Shown here: one piece after another, positions 55,743-62,370 of the stretch | How positions within the stretch are numbered: position 1 is the first letter of the stretch | How the letters are laid out: the number at the start of each line of letters is the position of its first letter | Source of the DNA: Rhodospirillaceae bacterium Spongia-Bin9 | GTDB lineage: Bacteria; Pseudomonadota; Alphaproteobacteria; Bin65 | DNA: 62,370 bases | NCBI GenBank assembly: GCA_900197615.1 | Contig: FZLR01000005.1 | Location: 1-62,370, forward strand | Direction of reading: 5' to 3' | The notes under the pieces: model-generated | Seen by the model: only the letters and a program-made list of their open reading frames with translations | Told to the model about the DNA's origin: nothing | Database searches by the model: none | Made by a program: the position numbers and the translations under genes

Positions 55743-56021
55743 TCAGTGGTAATCGACGATTTCGGCGTCATAGGCGTCTCCGTCCTCGAAGAGGAAGCAG
55801 AGGCGCCATCGATCGTTGATACGGATGCTGTACGAACCTTTGCGGTTGCCCCGCAGCGCCTCGAGTCGATTGCCGGGCGGCGCCCGCAGGAAATCGAGTG
55901 TCGCAGCCGCCTCCAGTTGCGCAAGCTTGCGCTGAGCGACCCGCTCGAACCCGACGAAACGCGACACCCGATAGCCGTTGGCCAACCGTTCCGTGTCCTT
56001 GCAGCGGAAGCTCCGGATCAT
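55743..56021 (-). CDS. higB: HigB-type toxin (RelE superfamily)
   Basis: Type II mRNA-cleaving toxin of 92 residues: MIRSFRCKDTERL opening, RLEALRGNRKGSYSIRINDRWRLCF (in pieces, about 52-76) with the GSYSIRINDRWR motif of HigB, and an acidic end. The toxin gene precedes the antitoxin gene, as in higBA loci. It lies between fumC and the remnant block, so it was part of or inserted into the duplicated segment. Confidence 0.9.
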   Translation of the reverse strand: MIRSFRCKDTERLANGYRVSRFVGFERVAQRKLAQLEAAATLDFLRAPPGNRLEALRGNRKGSYSIRINDRWRLCFLFEDGDAYDAEIVDYH

Positions 56022-56157
56022 ACAGCCTGAATTATCGCATCTCGATATACGAAATCAAGGCAGCCAGGCGAATTGCAGTCCATCGGGCGCCGGCCCGGCC
56101 CCGGTCCCCTCGCTTCGAGGAGGCCGGGCCGGCGGCGCGCAGATGTCCGAAAAATTC

Positions 56158-57558
56158 TCACCCCGGCCGCGTCATCTTCTCCGGACGGACCCAGGCGTCG
56201 AACTGTTCCCCGGTCAGCAGGCCCAGCTTCACGCCGGCCTCCTTGAGGGTCGAGCCGTCGGCGTGGGCGGTCTTGGCGATCTTCGCGGCGTTGTCGTAGC
56301 CGATATGGGGATTGAGCGCAGTCACCAGCATCAGCGAATCGCTCATCAGCCGGTCGATCCGCGCCTCGTTGGCCTCGATGCCGCTCACGCAGTTGTCGGC
56401 GAAGGAGACGCAGGCGTCGGCGATCAGGCGGATCGACTGCAACAGGTTGTGGATAATCACCGGTTTGAACACGTTGAGCTCGAAATGGCCGTTCGAGCCG
56501 GCGACGGTGACCGCGGTGTGGTTGCCGATCACCTGGCAGCACACCATGGTCAGCGCCTCGCACTGGGTCGGGTTGACCTTGCCGGGCATGATCGAGGAGC
56601 CCGGCTCGTTGGCCGGCAGGATCAGCTCGCCGAGGCCGGAGCGCGGGCCCGAGCCGAGGAAGCGGATGTCGTTGGCGATCTTCATCAGCGAAGCCGCCAG
56701 CACGTTCAGCGCTCCCGACGCCTCGACCGCCGCATCGTTCGCCGCCAGCGCCTCGAACTTGTTGCGCGCGGTGCGGAAGCGGAAGCCGGTAATGTCCGAC
56801 ACCCGCGCCGCAAACGCCTTGTCGAACCCCTTCGGCGCGTTGAGGCCGGTGCCGACCGCCGTGCCGCCCTGGGCCAGTTCCGACAGGCGCGGCAGGGTCT
56901 GCTTCACCCGGTCGATGCCGTATTTCATCTGCTGGACATAGCCGGAGAATTCCTGGCCGAGGGTGAGCGGCACGGCATCCTGGGTGTGGGTCCGGCCGAT
57001 CTTGATGACCCGGGCGAAGGCCCGGCGACGCTCGTCCAGCGCGTCGTGCAGGTGCCGGAGCGCCGGCAGCAGCAGCGTCTCGATCCGATCGACCGCCGCA
57101 ATGTGCATGGCGGTCGGGAAGGTGTCGTTGGAGGACTGGCTGCGGTTGACATGGTCGTTCGGATGGACCGGATCCTTCGAGCCGATCTCGCCGCCCATCG
57201 TCTCGATGGCCCGGTTGGCGATCACTTCGTTGGCGTTCATGTTCGTCTGGGTGCCGGAGCCGGTCTGCCACACGACGAGCGGGAAGTGGTCGTCCAGCCT
57301 GCCGTTCATCGTCTCGGTCGCGGCCCCGACGATCGCCTTGCCGATCTTCCTGTCCAGCGCGCCCTGCTCCATGTTCACTTCCGCCGCCGCCCGCTTGAGC
57401 ACGCCGTAGGCATGGATGACCTCGCGCGGCATCCGCTCCTCGCCGATGCGGAAATTGCCGAGCGAGCGCTGGGTCTGCGCGCCCCAATAGCGGTCCGCCG
57501 GCACCCTGACGGCGCCCATCGTGTCGGATTCCGTGCGCATTTCCGGTTTGTCGGCCAT
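56158..57558 (-). CDS. fumC: Fumarate hydratase class II
   Basis: Iron-free fumarase of the TCA cycle, 466 residues, homotetramer. Motifs: WGAQTQRSL near the start, [36 protein letters not shown] and the superfamily signature [11 protein letters not shown] (about 316-326). ATG at 57558. Its 3' end (about 190 bases) is repeated at 55135-55325. Divergent from the Rieske oxygenase gene. Confidence 0.96.
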   Translation of the reverse strand: MADKPEMRTESDTMGAVRVPADRYWGAQTQRSLGNFRIGEERMPREVIHAYGVLKRAAAEVNMEQGALDRKIGKAIVGAATETMNGRLDDHFPLVVWQTGSGTQTNMNANEVIANRAIETMGGEIGSKDPVHPNDHVNRSQSSNDTFPTAMHIAAVDRIETLLLPALRHLHDALDERRRAFARVIKIGRTHTQDAVPLTLGQEFSGYVQQMKYGIDRVKQTLPRLSELAQGGTAVGTGLNAPKGFDKAFAARVSDITGFRFRTARNKFEALAANDAAVEASGALNVLAASLMKIANDIRFLGSGPRSGLGELILPANEPGSSIMPGKVNPTQCEALTMVCCQVIGNHTAVTVAGSNGHFELNVFKPVIIHNLLQSIRLIADACVSFADNCVSGIEANEARIDRLMSDSLMLVTALNPHIGYDNAAKIAKTAHADGSTLKEAGVKLGLLTGEQFDAWVRPEKMTRPG

Positions 57559-57736
57559 CGTCCTTCGCCCGTGCTGAGGGGGAGCTGGTACGGACAGGAT
57601 GTAACCCGCGCCGCGCCGGCGGTGAACCGGCAGCGGCGACGCATGACGGGCCTGCCCGGACTGTTGGCTTTCCCCGCTTTGACGCCGCCGCGCCTTGGTA
57701 TAGGCTACCGGCAAAATACCTTCCGGAGGGAACGCC

Positions 57737-58813
57737 ATGACGAACATTGCGACGCTGCCGGCCCCGCGCAACGCCTGGTATGTCGGCGCCTGGACCCACG
57801 AAGTGACCGAAAAGCCGCTGGCGCGGACGATTCTGAACCAACCGGTCGTGCTGTTCCGCGGCCCCGACGGCAAGGCGGCGGCGCTGGAAGACCGGTGCAG
57901 CCACCGGGCGACCCCGCTGTCGCTCGGCGAAGTCACCGGGAAGGGCCTGCAATGCGGCTATCACGGCCTCACCTTCAACGGCGACGGCGACTGCGTCTTC
58001 ATCCCCGGCCAGGACAGCATCCCGCCCCAGGCCTGTGTCCGCGCCTTTCCGGTCGTGGAGCGCCAGGGCATCGTCTGGGTGTGGACGGGCGACCCGGAGC
58101 GGATCGAGAATTCGACCCTGGTCGACTGGCCGTGGAACGACGACGCCGAGAACTGGCCCGTCCGCTACGGCCGGATGCACATCAAGTGCAACTACATGCT
58201 GGTCATGGAAAACCTGATGGACCTGACCCACATCCCCTACATCCACCGCAAGACCATCGGCGGCGGCGACCAGGCGGGCCAGGTCAACGCCGAGATGATC
58301 ACGAAGCGGACGGATATGGGCGTCCACTACATCCGCTGGATGGACGGCATCCAGCCGCCGCCGACCTATGTCAAGGCGGCCGGGTTCGCCGACGGCGCGA
58401 AGGTCGACCGCTGGCAGGAATTCGAATATGTCGCGCCGATCACGGTGCTGCAATGGACCGGCGCACTGGAGATCGGCCGGGGCGCGCGGGAGAACCGCGC
58501 CCAGGACGGCGGCTTCCAGCTGCGCATCTATCACGGCGCGACCCCGGAAACCGACACCAGCTGCCATTACTACTTCGCGATCAACAACGGCTGCATGGCG
58601 CGCAGCGAGGCCGACAACGACAAGCTGTTCCAGGAGATCTGGGACACCTTCCTGGAAGACATCGACTTCGTCGAACGGCAGCAGGCCTGCCTGGAGGCCG
58701 ATCCCGAGCGTCCGCTGGTCGATATCAGGCACGACAGCGCGCGCATCCAGGCCCGCCGCAAGATCGAGCGGATGGTCGCGGCCGAAAGCGCGATGGCGGT
58801 GGCGGCCGAATAG
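57737..58813 (+). CDS. Rieske aromatic-ring-hydroxylating/O-demethylating oxygenase (VanA-like)
   Basis: Oxygenase alpha subunit of 358 residues. The Rieske cluster ligands are CSHRATPL (about 55) and CGYHGL (about 75), C-x-H-x17-C-x2-H. The catalytic-domain iron ligands include [10 protein letters not shown] (about 164-173). The layout resembles vanillate O-demethylase VanA and related monooxygenases. A reductase gene (VanB) is not adjacent. GGAGGG ribosome site. O-demethylation could feed the gal pathway, but the substrate is inferred only. Confidence 0.86.
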   Translation: MTNIATLPAPRNAWYVGAWTHEVTEKPLARTILNQPVVLFRGPDGKAAALEDRCSHRATPLSLGEVTGKGLQCGYHGLTFNGDGDCVFIPGQDSIPPQACVRAFPVVERQGIVWVWTGDPERIENSTLVDWPWNDDAENWPVRYGRMHIKCNYMLVMENLMDLTHIPYIHRKTIGGGDQAGQVNAEMITKRTDMGVHYIRWMDGIQPPPTYVKAAGFADGAKVDRWQEFEYVAPITVLQWTGALEIGRGARENRAQDGGFQLRIYHGATPETDTSCHYYFAINNGCMARSEADNDKLFQEIWDTFLEDIDFVERQQACLEADPERPLVDIRHDSARIQARRKIERMVAAESAMAVAAE

Positions 58814-58818
58814 ACCGC

Positions 58819-58881
58819 CTGCCGCCGCGGCAGCGTCCGCTGAAATAACGCCGGACCGGGGGCGGCCTGCCGCCGCGGCAG
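58819..58881. repeat. Twin 15-bp palindromes
   Basis: CTGCCGC-C-GCGGCAG occurs at 58819-58833 and again, identical, at 58867-58881, 48 bases apart. They directly follow the Rieske stop. No T-run follows, so they are not classical terminators but could form stable hairpins in its 3' message. Confidence 0.7.
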
Positions 58882-58910
58882 GGCTGCACCGGCGTTCCGG
58901 GGTTCCGGCA

Positions 58911-58950
58911 TGTCATGAAATGTCATGATTTGTCATGATGTGTCGTGGCG
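58911..58950. repeat. Iterated 10-bp repeat, cluster A (TGTCATGANN x4)
   Basis: Four head-to-tail units with exact 10-base period: TGTCATGAAA, TGTCATGATT, TGTCATGATG and the degenerate TGTCGTGGCG. The core TGTCATGA is one base from the perfect palindrome TGTCATGACA. A 27-base stretch (58911-58937) is identical to cluster C. Confidence 0.9.
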
Positions 58951-58972
58951 ACACCGCGGGCCGCGATAATAC

Positions 58973-58982
58973 AGACCGGTCT
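58973..58982. promoter_or_regulatory. Palindrome AGACCGGTCT (operator-like)
   Basis: Perfect 10-base palindrome in AT-rich surroundings (GATAATAC before, ATATTTTG after). The core resembles operators of TetR-family regulators of the NemR type (AGACC...GGTCT), an established motif class, but no tetR gene is adjacent. Confidence 0.35.
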
Positions 58983-59177
58983 ATATTTTGCATTTTTTTG
59001 CCATAGGGCTGGTGCCATTTTCCTCCATTTTCGGCGCGGAATCCGCAGAAATCTGCCATTCCCGCTCTGACGGCTGCGAACCGGCGAGGGCCGGTTGTGT
59101 GTATAATTTCCCAGGCCTTCCGCATCGGACGGCCGCGCTGCCGCCGCAGCTGCGCCGGAGGGGTGCTTTCGGGCAGG

Positions 59178-59220
59178 CGTCATGAACAGGCGTCATGACA
59201 TATCATGGATTGTCGTGTCC
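59178..59220. repeat. Iterated 10-bp repeat, cluster B
   Basis: CGTCATGAAC (59178-59187), a 3-base gap, then three units in a 10-base period: CGTCATGACA, TATCATGGAT, TGTCGTGTCC (59191-59220). A degenerate version of cluster A. Confidence 0.75.
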
Positions 59221-59251
59221 GGCTTCCAGGTCGCCCCGTCTGCCGACATTC

Positions 59252-59371
59252 GTCATTCCGACCGGAGCGGACGCCAGTCCGCGAAGCGGAGGAATCTCGT
59301 TGCAGGACTCCTGTGCCCGTTCGATGGATCGAGCCGGGATCCCTCCACTCGCTTCGCTCGGTCGTGATGAC
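59252..59371. repeat. 120-bp palindromic interspersed repeat (copy 3)
   Basis: Starts GTCATTCCGACCGGAGCGG, ends CGGTCGTGATGAC; inner GCGGAGGAATCTC pairs loosely with GGGATCCCTCC. Same length and ends as the copy at 37699. It sits between clusters B and C. Confidence 0.75.
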
Positions 59372-59390
59372 GGGACAAGGTATTCGCAGA

Positions 59391-59420
59391 TGTCATGAAA
59401 TGTCATGATTTGTCATGTTC
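59391..59420. repeat. Iterated 10-bp repeat, cluster C (TGTCATGANN x3)
   Basis: TGTCATGAAA, TGTCATGATT, TGTCATGTTC with exact 10-base period. Its first 27 bases repeat cluster A, 480 bases away, in the same orientation. Confidence 0.9.
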
Positions 59421-59603
59421 GCTCCCTTCCGGCCCGGCCCCTCGCTATGACAGACCGGTTCGGGCACCGTGTTTTTTTCGCACCCGATCCGCCTGTCCGG
59501 GGCAGGGCAAAACGCCGGGCCGGCCGCCGCCCCGTTGTCGATGCCGCCGGTTTGTCGAAGATGGCCGTCCCCGGCGGCCGGCGCCTGCCGAAGATACAGG
59601 TTT

Positions 59604-59618
59604 GTTCATATAATGTTC
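59604..59618 (+). promoter_or_regulatory. Alphaproteobacterial-type LexA (SOS) box over a TATAAT
   Basis: GTTC-ATATAAT-GTTC: the direct repeat GTTC-N7-GTTC is the LexA operator of many alphaproteobacteria (established for Rhizobium, Rhodobacter and Caulobacter). The spacer includes TATAAT (59609-59614), as in true SOS promoters. No gene is obvious to the right; an Arg-rich 46-codon frame begins at 59627 and FkbM lies antisense. Confidence 0.5.
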
Positions 59619-59812
59619 CTGTGCGGATGTCAAGCCCATGCGCGCGGCGCCCCCGTCCGGGTTCCGGCCCGGGGAGTCCTCTGCTAAAGGGGCAGGGCCG
59701 CGCGCGCTGGGAACGGGTGCGCTGCGGCGCGGGGCCGGAAGGCGGGGCGGACAAGGCCTCAATTTAGGATTCCATGTCGAGAAACGGGGTGGTGTACAAC
59801 CTGCCCGGCAAG

Positions 59813-60634
59813 TTACTCCGGCAATTCCGGCAAGCCGCCGTCGCGCGTTCCGTAGGTCAGTATCCGGCCGCGCTCGCGCGTGCGCACCGTGAATCCGGCG
59901 TCTCGCAGCAACGCCTCGCAAGCGGCCGATGTTCTCCCGCCACGGCGCTCGGGCCCGGTATCGAGGGCGATGCGCGCGGTCCGCCGGAGCAGTTCCCGCC
60001 CTCCTTCCAGCACTTCCGGTTCCGCGCCTTCGGCATCGCATTTGAGGAAGGCGAGCCCGTCGATCCCGTGGTCCCCGGCGATCCGGTCCAGGGTCGTGGC
60101 GCGGCGGCGAATGGTGCCAGTCGTCATTTCGGGGACATCAGCGCCGAAAATCGAACTGTCCGCTTTCGAAGCGGCAAAAGTGAAAGTCAGTTCTTCCTCG
60201 GCGTTCCAGACCAGCGCATCGATCACGGTTACGGATTCCCGGCCCGCCAGATTCCGTCTGAAGCAGGCGAGGGCGTCAGGATCGGGTTCGACGGCGTAGA
60301 CGGCCCGTCCCCGGTTCAGCGCCAGGAGAGCAAACTCCCCGACATGCGCACCGACATCGAGAACCGGACCGGGCGGCGGGTCGAGAGCGGTGAACAGGTA
60401 CTGGCGGTCGAGCAGGCGCAGGCGGGCGGCCAAGCCTTTTTTGTACTGTCGCCAACTTACGGGCGATACGCGAAACACCGACCCGTCGCCGGCCGCGATA
60501 CGGCAATAGCCGTCGACATCGCGCAATTGCAACGGCACGCGCCTCTGATATCCGATTGCGGCCTTCAGTCGATGCAAGGCGAATTTGAACCGCTCCGCCC
60601 GGCGCAACCCTCTCGCATCTTTGTGAACCGTCAT
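59813..60634 (-). CDS. FkbM-family methyltransferase
   Basis: SAM-dependent methyltransferase of 273 residues. The SAM site is VLDVGAHVGEFALLA (about 91-105) with EPDPDALACFRRNL, and the FkbM hallmark FLKCDAEGAEPEVLEG (about 203-218). Members methylate sugars or polyketides; with a GT61 gene and a GT4 remnant beside it, a surface-polysaccharide role is likely. ATG at 60634. Divergent from the remnant and GT61. Confidence 0.86.
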   Translation of the reverse strand: MTVHKDARGLRRAERFKFALHRLKAAIGYQRRVPLQLRDVDGYCRIAAGDGSVFRVSPVSWRQYKKGLAARLRLLDRQYLFTALDPPPGPVLDVGAHVGEFALLALNRGRAVYAVEPDPDALACFRRNLAGRESVTVIDALVWNAEEELTFTFAASKADSSIFGADVPEMTTGTIRRRATTLDRIAGDHGIDGLAFLKCDAEGAEPEVLEGGRELLRRTARIALDTGPERRGGRTSAACEALLRDAGFTVRTRERGRILTYGTRDGGLPELPE

Positions 60635-60678
60635 GTATTCCCCACCGATTCAGGACGGGCCCTCCTAGAAACGCTGTT

Positions 60679-60825
60679 ATGGCCCATATCACGATTCCGA
60701 TTCCGAATCTCGGCGGCGGCGGGGCGAAGCGGACGGCGCTCAAAACCGCCGGTGGGCTGGCAGCCGGCGGTCTTCGCGCTACTCTCGGCCAACACCTTCC
60801 CGGACCGCGCCTAGGACGGCCGTGA
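60679..60825 (+). pseudogene. Remnant of a GT4-type glycosyltransferase (5' end)
   Basis: The frame encodes MAHITIPIPNLGGGGAKRTA, then LKTAGGLAAGGLRATL, closely resembling the N-terminus of family-4 glycosyltransferases (LGGGGAERVALNLANGLAARGH-type), then stops after 48 codons; the following 56 bases show no continuation before GT61. It is a truncated gene start left in the FkbM-GT61 spacer. Recognition is by motif only. Confidence 0.5.
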
Positions 60826-60881
60826 TACTTGAATACGGCCACCAAGCCGGCTGACACCGGTCAAGCTCAACGGAGCCTCCG

Positions 60882-62078
60882 ATGCGATATGCGCCGCGCT
60901 GGCGTGTCTTCATTCCGACAAGCCGGCAACTTCGCTTCGCGGCAACGCAACGGCTTGAGCGGGTGGCGCCCGGCCTGTGTCCGATCATCTCGCTGAGCAC
61001 CCGAGATGCCGATTTCGACGCAATGGCGGCGCACGGTCCCTTCACCATCGTTGAAGCAGCCGAAACGCCCTTCCCGCCCAAGTGGATGGCACGATTCGAC
61101 TTGGACTTTGCATCGGAACTCCAACGCGACGGACTCGTACCGGCAGCTTCCGAACTCGAATTGCAGTTCGCCTTGTTCGAGGACGCCTGGGTGTTCGGCC
61201 ACACCGGGCAGGTCGTCGACGCCCGCACCAACCGGTCGATCAGGCCGGTGAACAGGGGCTCCGCTGTTCCGGGCATTCTTTCGGCTCGGCAGCTCGACGG
61301 GATCGCATTCAGCCTCCTGACCGGTGTTCCAGGGAAACGAAGAAACTACTATCACTTCCTGATGGAGAAGCTGCCCGAGCATCTTGCAGCGCTGCAGGCT
61401 GCGGTAACTGCGTTTGGCCGGCTCACACTGTTGCTGCCGGCGACCGACCACCCGCTCGAAGCCGCGCTGGTGTCGGAGGCCCGGCGGCGTTTCCCCGATC
61501 TCCCGGTCCGCCGGGTCCGCACGTCCGAAAAGCTGCGGTGCGAGGCCGTCGTATTCCATCGCGTCGAGCGGTCGAGCATTTTTCGCACGCCGGCAAGCAG
61601 GCGCCTCCTGTCGATGCCGGTCGATGCGATGCGTCATTCCCTGCAGGTCTTTCCACCTACCGAAAGGACGCGGCGCCTGTTCGTCTCGCGAGCCGACGCC
61701 CGAAAACCCCGCCTCCTGAACGAGGACGAGGTGTTCGCGCGGATCGAGCGTTTCGGTTTCGAGCGCGTGACGCCGGGGCGCCTCCCGCTCGCCGAGCAGG
61801 TTGCACTGTTTTCTGGGGCGCAGGCCGTAGCCGGTCCGCACGGCGCGGGGATGACCAACCTCGTCTTCATGCCGGAAGGCGGCGCGGTGATAGAGATATT
61901 CGGCCGGAGCCTTGCGCACGGCGCCTATGCCTGGCTCTCCCATCTTGGCGGGTGCGCCTACGGGTATGTCGTTTCGGACGAGACCGTGGAACGACTCGAC
62001 TACAGGCTGACGGGCGCGGCGCTCGACGTCTTCGAGCGCGAGGTCGAGGCGGCCGTGGAGCGAATATCGCCGCGATAG
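60882..62078 (+). CDS. Glycosyltransferase family 61 protein
   Basis: DUF563/GT61 glycosyltransferase of 398 residues. The C-terminal half (about 200-395) holds the family motifs: RLFVSRADARKPRLLNEDEV, a helix rich in FERVTPGRLPLAEQVALF and the diagnostic GPHGAGMTNLVFMPEG (about 318-333). The N-terminal half is less conserved. It lacks a signal peptide or membrane segment. Likely adds a sugar to a capsule or LPS, inferred from the neighbouring FkbM gene. ATG at 60882 with GGAG upstream. Confidence 0.87.
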   Translation: MRYAPRWRVFIPTSRQLRFAATQRLERVAPGLCPIISLSTRDADFDAMAAHGPFTIVEAAETPFPPKWMARFDLDFASELQRDGLVPAASELELQFALFEDAWVFGHTGQVVDARTNRSIRPVNRGSAVPGILSARQLDGIAFSLLTGVPGKRRNYYHFLMEKLPEHLAALQAAVTAFGRLTLLLPATDHPLEAALVSEARRRFPDLPVRRVRTSEKLRCEAVVFHRVERSSIFRTPASRRLLSMPVDAMRHSLQVFPPTERTRRLFVSRADARKPRLLNEDEVFARIERFGFERVTPGRLPLAEQVALFSGAQAVAGPHGAGMTNLVFMPEGGAVIEIFGRSLAHGAYAWLSHLGGCAYGYVVSDETVERLDYRLTGAALDVFEREVEAAVERISPR

Positions 62079-62099
62079 CCCCCGCCCCATCCGGAGAAG

Positions 62100-62175
62100 T
62101 GGCGCCCCCAAGGGGAATCGAACCCCTGTTTCCGGCGTGAGAGGCCGGCGTCCTAGGCCGCTAGACGATGGGGGC
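62100..62175 (-). tRNA. tRNA-Glu (CTC)
   Basis: Read on the minus strand: acceptor GCCCCCA pairs with TGGGGGC, discriminator G, CCA encoded (62100-62102). The D-arm is GTCTAGCGGCCTAGGAC, the anticodon stem CCGGC/GCCGG with loop CTCTCAC (anticodon CTC) and the T-arm AGGGGTTCGATTCCCCT. All stems pair, total 76 bases. Confidence 0.95.
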
Positions 62176-62240
62176 GCAGTGCGGGGAAAGGCACCTGACG
62201 GTGGACGGGGAGCGATAGCGCAGCGCGCGGCGTGCGGCAA

Positions 62241-62285
62241 GTCCCCCGCTTCCCGGTCCCCCGCTGCCCGGTCCCCCGCATGGCG
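62241..62285. repeat. 15-bp tandem repeat (3 units)
   Basis: GTCCCCCGCTTCCCG, GTCCCCCGCTGCCCG and the degenerate GTCCCCCGCATGGCG lie head to tail just upstream (promoter side) of the tRNA gene. Only one base separates the first two units. Confidence 0.7.
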
Positions 62286-62316
62286 AGCACGCGGCCCGGC
62301 AGGTCCCGCCGCCCGC

Positions 62317-62370
62317 TCAGCGCTGCGCCGTCTCCCAGCCCGCCGCCGTCCAGGCCGGGGCGGCCGAGGG
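62317..62370 (-). CDS. Possible 3' end of an unidentified gene
   Basis: On the minus strand an open frame enters at the window edge and ends with TGA at 62317-62319, encoding PSAAPAWTAAGWETAQR. Its Trp-rich tail looks like a protein C-terminus, but 17 residues are too few to identify it. Confidence 0.25.
   Translation of the reverse strand, partial: PSAAPAWTAAGWETAQR

Larger units (their letters stand above)
58814..59812. other. Gene-free kilobase between convergent genes, rich in repeats
   Basis: The Rieske gene ends at 58813 and the FkbM gene (minus strand) ends at 59813, so this 999-base region is between two gene ends and is not a promoter of either. It contains two identical palindromes, three clusters of a 10-base motif, a palindrome AGACCGGTCT, a 120-base interspersed repeat, two TATAAT boxes (59102-59107 and 59609-59614) and a GTTC-N7-GTTC site, each listed separately. 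Short open frames here (46-86 codons) have no recognisable similarity. No tRNA or known RNA structure recognised. Confidence 0.7.

Noticed and set aside
55135-56347. Integrative element using the fumC 3' end as attachment site
   Set aside because: The flanking fumC tails look like att repeats, but there is no integrase and the RHH-head/fumC-tail junction is better explained by tandem duplication.
55978-58848. Over 900-codon frames on both strands across fumC and the Rieske gene
   Set aside because: Both are off-frame or antisense to two well-recognised enzymes.
58923-59196. Short minus-strand ORFs (70-86 codons) over the repeat clusters
   Set aside because: They overlap one another, start or end in the repeats, have poor ribosome sites and no similarity I can recognise.
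58911-59420. CRISPR array
   Set aside because: Repeat unit is 10 bases with no unique spacers of 30-40 bases, and no cas gene is present.
59774-60814. 346-codon plus-strand frame opposite FkbM
   Set aside because: Antisense to the FkbM methyltransferase, whose SAM and DAEG motifs are clear.
62241-62285. CRISPR or direct-repeat attachment site beside the tRNA
   Set aside because: Only three 15-base units without spacers; no integrase, and no duplicate of the tRNA 3' end is visible in the window.

Overview
The window is a GC-rich (mostly 65-70 %) chromosomal segment of an alphaproteobacterium, probably from a Rhodospirillales-like lineage. The evidence is the rpmH-rnpA-yidD-yidC-engB-argB gene order, the short KYGGHAM-type ArgB, the AmpG-type and EamA transporters, the second RpoH sigma factor, and very dense coding with many ATGA/GTGA start-stop overlaps. 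It is a mosaic of housekeeping genes and catabolic or transport operons. No phage, plasmid backbone, complete insertion sequence or CRISPR array is visible.

Layout. 1-4821: pstC(partial)-pstA-pstB-phoU-phoB phosphate operon. 4867-9409: AmpG-like permease, adenosine-kinase-like PfkB kinase, EI24 membrane protein and M20D amidohydrolase. 9571-13408: tungsten/molybdenum aldehyde oxidoreductase, MOSC protein and zinc alcohol dehydrogenase. 13499-17602: gpt, two tandem EamA permeases (the first without a canonical start codon), panC and panB. 17682-19946: orphan histidine kinase with a TVP38 protein. 20272-25669: rpmH, rnpA, yidD, yidC (with a long acidic-then-basic tail), engB, argB and a HAD nucleotidase. 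25790-31888: M48 lipoprotein peptidase, MBL hydrolase, PhyH dioxygenase, EamA permease divergent from a GcvA-type LysR gene with a leader ORF, and a GT25 glycosyltransferase. 31885-45215: aromatic-acid region with a VOC dioxygenase-like protein, Tm-1/UPF0261 protein, Liv-type ABC transporter with two near-duplicate binding proteins, a toxin-antitoxin pair, and galB-galC-galD (lower gallate/protocatechuate 4,5-cleavage pathway) followed by a signal-less NMT1-like protein and a CMD-family protein. 45225-52152: CsaA-like protein, TetR/COQ9 regulator, RpoH paralogue, and a LysR gene divergent from a betaine/choline-type ABC operon. 52227-58813: tadA, gatC-gatA (no gatB), RHH, DUF1272, a rearranged fumC-RHH tandem duplication enclosing a HigBA-type module, fumC and a Rieske oxygenase. 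58814-59812: a gene-free kilobase. 59813-62078: FkbM methyltransferase, a GT4 remnant and a GT61 glycosyltransferase. 62100-62175: tRNA-Glu(CTC).

How genes work together. The liv transporter and its binding proteins probably import an aromatic acid or related carboxylate whose ring-cleavage product is processed by GalD, GalB and GalC to pyruvate and oxaloacetate; the ring-cleavage enzyme itself is not clearly present. The Rieske oxygenase resembles O-demethylases that feed such pathways. The opuAC-permease-ATPase operon imports a quaternary amine.

The most unusual stretch is 58.8-59.8 kb, between two convergent genes. It holds three clusters of a 10-bp iterated motif (TGTCATGANN), a 120-bp palindromic interspersed repeat also found at 37.7 kb (and as a half copy at 25.7 kb), twin 15-bp palindromes, a 10-bp palindrome and an alphaproteobacterial-type SOS box (GTTC-N7-GTTC) lying on a TATAAT sequence, yet no convincing gene. 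Other items to check are the ATC start at 14015, the 17-codon leader ORF at 29825, a promoter that would make a toxin mRNA leaderless at 40562, and the tandem-duplication scar at 55.3 kb.
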